A DNA stretch of 34,750 nucleotides from Acidimicrobiales bacterium (GTDB lineage: Bacteria; Actinomycetota; Acidimicrobiia; Acidimicrobiales; SZUA-35), in contig JABDIY010000164.1 in assembly GCA_013003535.1 (NCBI GenBank), positions 1 through 34,750 on the forward strand. Direction: 5' to 3'. The first letter of the stretch is position 1. Each line of letters opens with the position of its first letter. The notes under the pieces are model-generated. The model was given only the letters and a program-made list of their open reading frames with translations, made no database searches and was not told where the DNA came from. Both the position numbers and the translations under genes were made by a program. Below are positions 16,572 through 23,001 of the stretch, one piece after another.

Positions 16572-18833
16572 ATGACCGATCGCACTGCCTTCCGCACCTG
16601 TCCGCTCTGCGAGGCCGGGTGCGGATTGGAGATCGAACTCAGCGCCACGCCCGATGGCGGTGAAGAGGTGAGGCGCATCCGCGGCGACATGGACGACGTC
16701 TTCAGCGCTGGCTTCCTCTGCCCCAAGGGCTCCACCCTCAAACACCTACATGAGGACCCAGACTGGCTCCGGGAACCTCAGATCAAACGGGACGGCCGGT
16801 TCGTTCCGGCCACCTGGGACGAGGCATTCGAGGCTGTCGCCGCCGGGCTCAAGCCGGTCATCGACCAGCACGGTCGGGACGCGGTGGCGATCTATCTAGG
16901 GAACCCCAATGCCCACAGCTTGGCACCGATGTTCTACAACCGGACCTTGATCCGCGCCATGGGCACTCGCAACCGATTCAGTGCCTCAACAGTTGACCAA
17001 CGGCCAAAGGAGATCTCCGCCGCCATGCTGTTCGGGTCGGTCACCGTGCCGGTCCCAGACCTGGACAGAACCGATTACCTCCTGGTGCTCGGGGCCAATC
17101 CGCTGGCCAGCAATGGGTCGCTCTGTACCGCCCCGGACTTCCCGGGTCGCATGAAACGAATTCAAGAACGGGGCGGATCTGTTGTGGTTGTGGACCCGCG
17201 GCGCAGCGAGTCCGCTGAAGTAGCAGATCGGCACCTCGCCATTCGACCAAACGGCGACGCCTACTTTCTGGCTGCACTTTCTCATGAGCTGCTGGCTCGC
17301 GGTGCGGCGCCAGGACGACTGGCGCCGTTCACCACCGGGTTGGACCGGTTGCCGCAGTTGTTCGCCCCGTTTACTCCCGCAGCGGTAGTAGGTCGTACCG
17401 GGCTCACCGTCGCGCAGGTCGAACGAGTGGCCGATGACCTGATCGCCAGTCCCACCGCCGCCGTCTACGGGCGGATCGGTACCACGTGTCAGGAGTTCGG
17501 AACGCTGAGTAGTTGGCTTGTGGACGTCGTGAACCTCCTGAGTGGCAACCTCGATCGTGAGGGCGGGGCCATGTTCGCAACGGGGGCAGCTGGCCAACCC
17601 TCGACTCAGGGCGAGCCCGGCAAGGGCCGGGGCTTCCGAATGGGACGCGCGGTGAGCCGGGTTTCGGAACAGCCGGAGTGTTTCGGGGAGTTCCCCGTAA
17701 CCGCGTTGCCGGAGGAGATCGAGACGCCAGGAGACGGCCAGGTGCGGGCCCTGGTGACGGTGGGGGGAAACCCGGTGAGCTCCAACCCCAACAGCGGACG
17801 CCTCGATGCGGCCATCGAAGGCCTGGACTTCATGGTCAGCGTTGACCCCTACATCAACGAGACCACTCGCCATGCCGACGTGATCCTGCCGCCTCCCTCG
17901 CCGTTGCAGAAGCCCCACTATGACCTCGCTCTCCTCAACTTCGCTGTTCATAATGTGGCGAACTACTCGCCGCCCGTTCTGCCGTTGGAGGAGACGCAAA
18001 TGGACGAGGGACAAATTCTCCTTCGCCTCGCCGCAGTCTTTCTCGGCGAGGCTGCCAGTGGGCCGGCTGCCGCAGAAGCGGTGGAAAACCTGGATATGGC
18101 GACGGCTACCGGCATGGCGAGCGGAGCCGTGAAGGACGGTTTTGGCAAAGTTGCCGATCGCACTGCAGAAGATTTGCTGGAGGCCGTCGGTGAGCGGACG
18201 GGAAGCGAACGCCTGTTGGACATCGCGCTTCGGACCGGACCATTTGGAGACGGCTTCGATCCTGACAGTGGAGGGCTTTCCCTCAACACCCTGGAGACCA
18301 GTCCCCACGGTGTTGATCTCGGCCCGCTGGAGGCCAACCGCCTCCCCGGGATCCTTCGCACGGAGAGCGGGACAATCGAACTTCTGAACGATCAGCTGCT
18401 CAGTGAGATCGCCCGCCTCACCGAACTGTTGCAAGAAGAAACTCCGGAAATGGTGTTGGTTGGCCGCCGCCACGTGCGGTCAAACAACTCCTGGATGCAC
18501 AATGTGCGGGTTCTCACCAAGGGCAAGAACCGCTGCACGATGCAGATCCACCCCCAGGATGCCGAGCGGTTGGGAATCAGCGATGGAGCAGCCGCCAGGG
18601 TGATCAGCCGGGTTGGTGAATTGGTGATCGACGCAGAGTGCACTGATGTCGTGCGACCAGGGGTGATCAGCATTCCACACGGGTTCGGACAGAATGCGGA
18701 AGGTGTGCAGTTGCGGGTGGCCTCGGAATACCGAGGGGTCAACACCAACCTCGTGACCGACGAGTACCTTCGCGATCCGATCAGCGGCAACATCGCTCTC
18801 AACGGCGTGCCCGTGACGGTGGCACCGGCCTGA
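16572..18833 (+). CDS. Molybdopterin (bis-MGD) oxidoreductase, DMSO reductase superfamily, substrate unknown
   Basis: The N-terminus has a 4Fe-4S site of the formate dehydrogenase/nitrate reductase type: Cys10, Cys13, Cys17 and Cys50 (FLCPKGS). Pterin-binding motifs follow, such as LVLGANPLASNGS, VVVVDPRRSESAEVAD and VTVGGNPVSSNPN. The C-terminal molybdopterin-dinucleotide domain contains LVGRRHVRSNNSWMHN and HPQDAERLGISDGA. Aligning NRFSASTVDQ by eye with the selenocysteine region of E. coli FdhF puts Asp142 at the metal-ligand position. Asp serves there in NarG-type enzymes, so this is probably not a Cys/Sec formate dehydrogenase. There is no Tat signal, so it is likely cytoplasmic. The 753-aa protein stands alone with no partner subunit beside it. 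ATG 16572 follows an in-frame stop at 16560-16562. Confidence 0.88.
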   Translation: MTDRTAFRTCPLCEAGCGLEIELSATPDGGEEVRRIRGDMDDVFSAGFLCPKGSTLKHLHEDPDWLREPQIKRDGRFVPATWDEAFEAVAAGLKPVIDQHGRDAVAIYLGNPNAHSLAPMFYNRTLIRAMGTRNRFSASTVDQRPKEISAAMLFGSVTVPVPDLDRTDYLLVLGANPLASNGSLCTAPDFPGRMKRIQERGGSVVVVDPRRSESAEVADRHLAIRPNGDAYFLAALSHELLARGAAPGRLAPFTTGLDRLPQLFAPFTPAAVVGRTGLTVAQVERVADDLIASPTAAVYGRIGTTCQEFGTLSSWLVDVVNLLSGNLDREGGAMFATGAAGQPSTQGEPGKGRGFRMGRAVSRVSEQPECFGEFPVTALPEEIETPGDGQVRALVTVGGNPVSSNPNSGRLDAAIEGLDFMVSVDPYINETTRHADVILPPPSPLQKPHYDLALLNFAVHNVANYSPPVLPLEETQMDEGQILLRLAAVFLGEAASGPAAAEAVENLDMATATGMASGAVKDGFGKVADRTAEDLLEAVGERTGSERLLDIALRTGPFGDGFDPDSGGLSLNTLETSPHGVDLGPLEANRLPGILRTESGTIELLNDQLLSEIARLTELLQEETPEMVLVGRRHVRSNNSWMHNVRVLTKGKNRCTMQIHPQDAERLGISDGAAARVISRVGELVIDAECTDVVRPGVISIPHGFGQNAEGVQLRVASEYRGVNTNLVTDEYLRDPISGNIALNGVPVTVAPA

Positions 18834-18864
18834 AGCGCGCCATGATTCCGGACCGGCTGGCTAC

Positions 18865-19308
18865 CTAACCGCTCGATCGAACCCACGATCGAGGGCCAGG
18901 GCCGGCTTGCCCCCGCCGATCGTCAGGGTTGGCGATCCAACACACTTCGAAGGACAAACAGCCGCAGCCTATGCAATTGGTCAAGCCGTCCCGCAGCCGC
19001 TGCAGTTCCGCCGCCCGCTGATCGATCCGCTCGAGCCATTTACCGGACAGTTGCTGCCAGTCTTCAGGCGAGGGGGTGTGGTCATCAGGGAGTTTGGCAA
19101 GTTCCTCCCCGATCTCGTCGAGGGTCAGCCCAATTCGTTGCGCAAAGACGATGAACGCGATCCGCCGCAGAACCGAGCGGTGGTACCGGCGGTGACCTGA
19201 ACCGGCTCTCGTTGAACGGATCAAACCCCGGTCTTCGTAGAAGCGGAGGGCCGAAGACGCCACCCCGCTGCGCTTGGAAACCTCACCGATCGTCAGTACC
19301 GAATCCAT
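18865..19308 (-). CDS. soxR: SoxR, redox-sensing MerR-family regulator
   Basis: SoxR is a dimeric transcription activator with a 2Fe-2S cluster that is oxidised by redox-cycling compounds. Residues 4-72 form the MerR DNA-binding domain (LTIGEVSKRSGVASSALRFY, then EDRGLI and GHRRY). A dimerisation helix follows. The cluster site is exact: Cys112, Cys115, Cys117 and Cys123 in CX2CXCX5C, with the SoxR-specific CIGCGCLS. The chosen ATG (19308) gives 147 aa, the usual size; longer upstream frames would run through its own promoter region. It is divergent from the SDR gene with a SoxR box between them. As in many actinobacteria the likely targets are local genes and not soxS. Confidence 0.93.
   Translation of the reverse strand: MDSVLTIGEVSKRSGVASSALRFYEDRGLIRSTRAGSGHRRYHRSVLRRIAFIVFAQRIGLTLDEIGEELAKLPDDHTPSPEDWQQLSGKWLERIDQRAAELQRLRDGLTNCIGCGCLSFEVCWIANPDDRRGQAGPGPRSWVRSSG
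18872..18893. terminator. Hairpin between convergent genes, possible bidirectional terminator
   Basis: A perfect 8-bp stem CTCGATCG/CGATCGAG with a 6-nt loop lies 38 bp after the stop of the molybdopterin oxidoreductase, inside the last codons of the convergent soxR. There is no T-run on either side, so it would be a factor-assisted or weak terminator at best. The position suits separation of two converging transcripts. Confidence 0.35.
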
Positions 19309-19333
19309 GATCCAAGGATAGCCAAGTTTTCGC

Positions 19334-19364
19334 TTGACTTCAAGTTCACTTGAACTTGTAGTTT
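19334..19364 (+). promoter_or_regulatory. SoxR operator and MerR-type promoter of the SDR/QueA-like operon
   Basis: The 18-bp box CTTCAAGTTCACTTGAAC (19338-19355) is a dyad that keeps the inner TCAAGTT and ACTTGA of the E. coli soxS box (CCTCAAGTTAACTTGAGG). It sits between a -35 TTGACT (19334-19339) and a -10 TAGTTT (19359-19364) with a 19-bp spacer. Overlong spacers of this kind are the hallmark of promoters activated by MerR-family proteins. The direction points to the gene at 19399, 35 bp downstream. Control of soxR itself from the same box is possible. Confidence 0.85.
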
Positions 19365-19398
19365 TAGACGAAACCCTACCGAAAGAACAGGAAGAATC

Positions 19399-20121
19399 AT
19401 GGTGAATGACAGAAGTATCCGCGGCCTCCGGGTCGCAGTGACCGGTGGTACATCGGGCCTGGGACTGGCGCTCGTCCGATTGTTGAGCGCCGAGGGAGCA
19501 GCGGTAGCTTTCGTCGCCCGCACCGACGCCGACGTCGAGCGCGTGGTGAATGAAACCGGTGCGGTCGGAATCGTGGGTGACGTGAGCCAAAAGGACGACA
19601 TCTATCCGATCGCGTTACAGATAACAGCCAATCTCGGTGGTCTGGACATCTTGATCAACAATGCATCGAGTCTCGGCCCGGTGCCGCTCTCTCCCCTCGC
19701 CGACACCGACTGCGAAGATCTCGAAGAAGCGCTCCGGGTCAACGTGCTCGCTCCTTTTCGGCTGACCAAAGCGCTGTATGGATCGCTAGCCGTGTCCGCT
19801 CGCCAAGGTCGAGTACCAACGGTGGTCAACATATCCAGCGACGCTGCCATCAACGCATACCCAACCTGGGGTGCATACGGGGCGAGCAAGGCGGCCCTTC
19901 GCCATCTCACGGCAATCTGGGGTGAGGAATCCAACGACACCGGGATTCGGTTCATTTCGATCGACCCCGGTGACATGGACACTCCTTTGCATGCACTTGC
20001 GGACCCTGATGCTGACCCTGCCACCCTGAAACGCCCGGCTGATTCGGCGGCAGAAGTAGTAGATGCGATCCAGGCGGTCCGCCGGACGGATGGGTTCAAC
20101 GCTGTCGGTGTCCGACCATGA
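19399..20121 (+). CDS. Short-chain dehydrogenase/reductase, predicted SoxR target
   Basis: This is a classical SDR of 240 aa, predicted to be a soluble NAD(P)-dependent oxidoreductase. It has the Rossmann motif TGGTSGLG (residues 15-22), NNAS at the end of beta-4, the active-site serine in NISSD, and Tyr160-x3-Lys164 (YGASK). The substrate cannot be read from the sequence. The ribosome site AGGAAG lies just before ATG 19399. The gene is the first after the SoxR box, and its stop overlaps the start of the QueA-like gene, so the two should be made together under redox stress. Reduction of a quinone or other reactive carbonyl would fit SoxR control, but that is inference. Confidence 0.9.
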   Translation: MVNDRSIRGLRVAVTGGTSGLGLALVRLLSAEGAAVAFVARTDADVERVVNETGAVGIVGDVSQKDDIYPIALQITANLGGLDILINNASSLGPVPLSPLADTDCEDLEEALRVNVLAPFRLTKALYGSLAVSARQGRVPTVVNISSDAAINAYPTWGAYGASKAALRHLTAIWGEESNDTGIRFISIDPGDMDTPLHALADPDADPATLKRPADSAAEVVDAIQAVRRTDGFNAVGVRP

Positions 20122-21305
20122 TGGCCGCCACCGGTCCCAACCGAAACGTGGGAAAGCTGCTGGTCGTTTCCTCCGACGGGCATATCCATGACCGGGATCG
20201 TTCGGCCATCGCGTTGCAGTTCAGCCCGGTCGACCTGGTGATCGCCAACGACGCCGCCACGATCCCGGGGAGTCTTCACGGGCAACACGAGACCACTGGT
20301 GCACCCATCGAGATGAGATTGGCCGGCTTCGTTACCGTGGGTGATCCAACTCGATACATCGCCGTGGCATTTGGTGAAGGCGACTACCGGACACCAACAG
20401 AATCGAGGCCCCAGCCGCCCACCTTCAGATCGGGGGACCGTCTGCGGTTTGGGCCCCTGCGCGCCGTGGTCGAACAGCTCCTGGATCATCCCCGACTGGT
20501 CCAGATCAAGTTCTGCGGTGATGCGCTACAGGTCCGTACCGGGATCGCTCGGCACGGCCGGCCCATTCAATATGCTCACGTCTCCGGTGATCTGGCGCTC
20601 TGGGACGTGTGGACCTCTGTTGCCGCTGAACCGTTTGCGTTCGAGGCACCATCGGCGGGGTTCGCCCTCAACTGGCAGACTCTCTCGCAATGGAAACGGC
20701 GTGGTATCGGGTTCGAAACACTCACCCACGCCGCCGGCATCTCCTCCACCGGTGACCCCAAGCTGGATGAGCGATTGCCGTTGGACGAGCCGTACATCAT
20801 TCCTGTGTCCACTGCAGCAGCAATTGCTCACACCCGATCAAGAGGCGGGGCGATCGTCGCAATTGGGACTACGGTGGCGAGGGCGCTGGAGTCCGCCGCG
20901 GAATATGACGGATCAGTTCGGGCAGGAAGCGGAATCGCTCGCAATCGCATCGGGCCCACAACCGAGCTCCTGGTGATCGACACCATTCTGACGGGCGTGC
21001 ACGAACCAGGCGAAAGCCATTTTGAGCTCCTACGGGCCTTCACCACCGACTCGGTGCTGCAGCGAATCCATCACGTTGCCACGAAGCGCCACTACCGAAC
21101 GCACGAGTTCGGTGACTCCATACTCATCGAACGGCACACAACGCGGGGAGGCCAAACGAAACCCTCACCCGCCCGAGGCAGCAGAGTCCCCTTCGGGATT
21201 GGCCACGAGGTCATCCATGGGGTCCTCGAGCCAGCCATCGGGCAGCGCAACAACTTGAGGGCCACGGGTATGACCGCGAGCGACTCGTCGATTCCCATCC
21301 GGTAA
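20118..21305 (+). CDS. Diverged QueA-like protein (SAM:tRNA ribosyltransferase-isomerase family)
   Basis: QueA adds the epoxycyclopentane ring of queuosine from SAM to preQ1-tRNA. Recognisable family stretches are LVIANDAATIPGSLHG, KFCGDALQVRTG near the middle, RGGAIVAIGTTVARALES, TELLVIDTILTGVHEPGESHF and YRTHEFGDSILI. Regions that are near-invariant in QueA are altered: the APTAGLHFT segment reads APSAGFALNW, and the LHVGxGTF segment reads LTHAAGISSTG. This is therefore a paralog whose reaction is uncertain. At 395 aa it is longer than QueA (about 345-355), partly because the last 47 codons run antisense into dusB. ATG 20118 overlaps the SDR stop. No other queuosine gene lies in the window. 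Confidence 0.8.
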   Translation: MMAATGPNRNVGKLLVVSSDGHIHDRDRSAIALQFSPVDLVIANDAATIPGSLHGQHETTGAPIEMRLAGFVTVGDPTRYIAVAFGEGDYRTPTESRPQPPTFRSGDRLRFGPLRAVVEQLLDHPRLVQIKFCGDALQVRTGIARHGRPIQYAHVSGDLALWDVWTSVAAEPFAFEAPSAGFALNWQTLSQWKRRGIGFETLTHAAGISSTGDPKLDERLPLDEPYIIPVSTAAAIAHTRSRGGAIVAIGTTVARALESAAEYDGSVRAGSGIARNRIGPTTELLVIDTILTGVHEPGESHFELLRAFTTDSVLQRIHHVATKRHYRTHEFGDSILIERHTTRGGQTKPSPARGSRVPFGIGHEVIHGVLEPAIGQRNNLRATGMTASDSSIPIR

Positions 21306-22313
21306 CGCAACGTCGGGCAACTCCGCCAGGAGGTCATCGAGTTCAGCGAGGGAGTCGATGCGGCCCAACCGACCGCGGATTTCGCCGCCGAGCGGGTATC
21401 CCTTCAGATACCACGAGGTGTGTTTGCGAAACTCCCGGACCCCTTTGTACTCACCGAACCAGGCCACTAGTTCCTTGGCATGTTCGGCCATGATGAGTTT
21501 GACCTCGTCGGTTCGGGGCATCGGCGGAATGGGCTCGCCGGCAAATGCCGCATCGAGGTGAGCAAACAGCCACGGCCGGCCGAGACAGCCCCTGCCAATC
21601 ACCACACCGTCGCAACCGGTCTGTTGCACCATGGCCAGCGCATCATCCGCTTCCCAGATGTCGCCGTTTCCATACACCGGGATTTCCGTGGGCACGGTCT
21701 CGCGAAGTTCGGTGATCTTGGACCAGTCCGCACTACCGCTGTAGAGCTGGGCCGCCGTCCGGCCGTGGAGGGCCACCGCTGCCACCCCCAATTCGGCTGC
21801 AATGCGCCCGGTGTCCAGATGGGTCTGATGGTTCGCATCAATTCCGACGCGAAACTTGATCGTGACAGGAATCGGACCGGCGGCCGCCACCGCAGCCCCA
21901 ACGACCGCGCGAAGAAGTTTCCTTTTGTACGGCAGGGCGGACCCGCCACCGTTTCTCGTGACCTTACGGACCGGGCAGCCGAGGTTCAGGTCGAAATGGT
22001 CGATTCCTTCGGTGTCGATGAGCTTGCGAATCGCCTCGCCCACCACCACAGGATTCACGGCCGCCAGTTGAAGGCTACGTGGCGACTCATCGGGGGCGAA
22101 CTGGGTGAGCTTCATGGTTTTGGCGTTGCCCTCGACCACGGCCCGGGCCGAGATCATTTCACTCACGTAAAGCCCACCCCCATACCGCTTGCATAACCGC
22201 CGAAACGGCGCGTTGGTGACTCCCGCCATCGGGGCCAGCACCACCTGCGGGCGATTCCCGGGTGAAAAGAGGGCAGCTTCGGTCACGGTTCCAGGATAGG
22301 AGCCCCACGCCAC
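21165..22313 (-). CDS. dusB: tRNA-dihydrouridine synthase (DusB-like)
   Basis: Dus enzymes use FMN and NADPH to reduce uridines in tRNA D-loops. The TIM-barrel start VVLAPMAGVTNAPFRRLC, the catalytic cysteine Cys113 in NLGCPVRKVTRNGGGSAL, FRVGID, ALHGRTAAQLYSG and the phosphate-binding NGDI and VIGRGCLGRPW motifs are all present. The 382-aa length suits actinobacterial DusB, whose C-terminal tail (GPQVVALPDGWLEDP) also looks normal. ATG 22313 is used; a GTG nine codons later (before TEAALFSPG) is a plausible alternative. The last 141 bp overlap the convergent QueA-like gene. Two tRNA-modification-family genes are thus neighbours, perhaps by chance. Confidence 0.93.
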   Translation of the reverse strand: MAWGSYPGTVTEAALFSPGNRPQVVLAPMAGVTNAPFRRLCKRYGGGLYVSEMISARAVVEGNAKTMKLTQFAPDESPRSLQLAAVNPVVVGEAIRKLIDTEGIDHFDLNLGCPVRKVTRNGGGSALPYKRKLLRAVVGAAVAAAGPIPVTIKFRVGIDANHQTHLDTGRIAAELGVAAVALHGRTAAQLYSGSADWSKITELRETVPTEIPVYGNGDIWEADDALAMVQQTGCDGVVIGRGCLGRPWLFAHLDAAFAGEPIPPMPRTDEVKLIMAEHAKELVAWFGEYKGVREFRKHTSWYLKGYPLGGEIRGRLGRIDSLAELDDLLAELPDVALPDGNRRVARGHTRGPQVVALPDGWLEDPMDDLVANPEGDSAASGG

Positions 22314-22362
22314 GCCCGGGAGCCCTCGGTGCTCAGGCCTTCAGTTGGCGAAACATGGTGGT

Positions 22363-22404
22363 TCAGTCGACGTCGAGGTCTCAGTCGACGTCGACGTCGA
22401 CGTC
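22363..22404. repeat. GTCGAC-rich short tandem repeat at the 3' end of the pseudo-receiver gene
   Basis: Two adjacent copies of TCAGTCGACGTCGA are followed by further GTCGAC units. The second copy and its extension encode the Asp-Val-Asp-Val-Asp-Val-Asp end of the minus-strand protein. Each copy starts with TCA, a TGA stop on the minus strand in that frame. Slippage could vary the acidic tail length in 6-bp, in-frame steps. Confidence 0.8.
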
Positions 22405-22923
22405 ATAGCCGTGATCCCGTCGACCGTCTCGACGGCGTTCGGCAAAGACCTTCGACCAGTCTTGTTTCAGGCGGCGGTCGATTCGGCGCCGCTCCGGAGC
22501 CGCCACGGCTTCGGGATGCTCCTTGACCGTCGCCACTGCAGAGAGAGCATCGGCCAGAGAGTCCGGATCGCTGAGAGAAACGGCGAGGTAGACCTCGGGA
22601 ATCGACTTCAGATGTTTGGGGTCATACGTGGCGATCATGACGATGTGCGTGTCGGGACTTTCATGACGGATTTCGCCCACGACCTCACTTCCTCGCAAGC
22701 CGGGCGAATCGTCGCCGAGGACCAGTAGGTCGGGACGGAGTATCCGGCAGCTGTCCACCGCCATCACGGCGTTGGGTACCTCGCGAACGATCTCAAACTG
22801 ACCGTGCTTGTGCACGATCTGGCGAGCCGCAACCGCTGCTCCCGGGTCTGAAATGGCGATAACGGCCGTGTAGACGTTTGAAGTCTCCATCAGATGACCT
22901 ATCGGCACGCTGACCCTCAGCAT
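22381..22923 (-). CDS. Pseudo-receiver (response-regulator-like) protein with acidic repeat tail
   Basis: Residues about 16-130 read like a CheY-type receiver domain: VYTAVIAISDPGAAVAARQI, then RPDLLVLGDDSPGLRGSEVV, HIVMIATYDP and SLSDPDSLADAL. By eye the phosphoacceptor Asp is replaced by Gly (VLGDDSPG instead of LLDxxMPG) and the conserved Lys by Ser, so normal phosphorylation is unlikely. No DNA-binding output domain follows. Instead there is a very basic region (PERRRIDRRLKQ, FAERRRDGRRD) and then an Asp-Val repeat ending the protein. The start may be ATG 22923 or ATG 22890 (METSNVY). It lies 67 bp upstream of dusB on the same strand and is divergent from glgB. A role in glycogen control is only a guess. 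Confidence 0.7.
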   Translation of the reverse strand: MLRVSVPIGHLMETSNVYTAVIAISDPGAAVAARQIVHKHGQFEIVREVPNAVMAVDSCRILRPDLLVLGDDSPGLRGSEVVGEIRHESPDTHIVMIATYDPKHLKSIPEVYLAVSLSDPDSLADALSAVATVKEHPEAVAAPERRRIDRRLKQDWSKVFAERRRDGRRDHGYDVDVDVD

Positions 22924-23001
22924 TAACTCTCAATCCCCGCTGGCGCGAGAGTGGGTACTTTGGGGGAGGTGGAGCCGGTGTCACCGGCGTAACATTGCCG
23001 G

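Noticed and set aside
16986-18473. Long open frame of 495 codons on the minus strand
   Set aside because: It is the antisense shadow of the molybdopterin oxidoreductase, whose motifs are clear on the plus strand.
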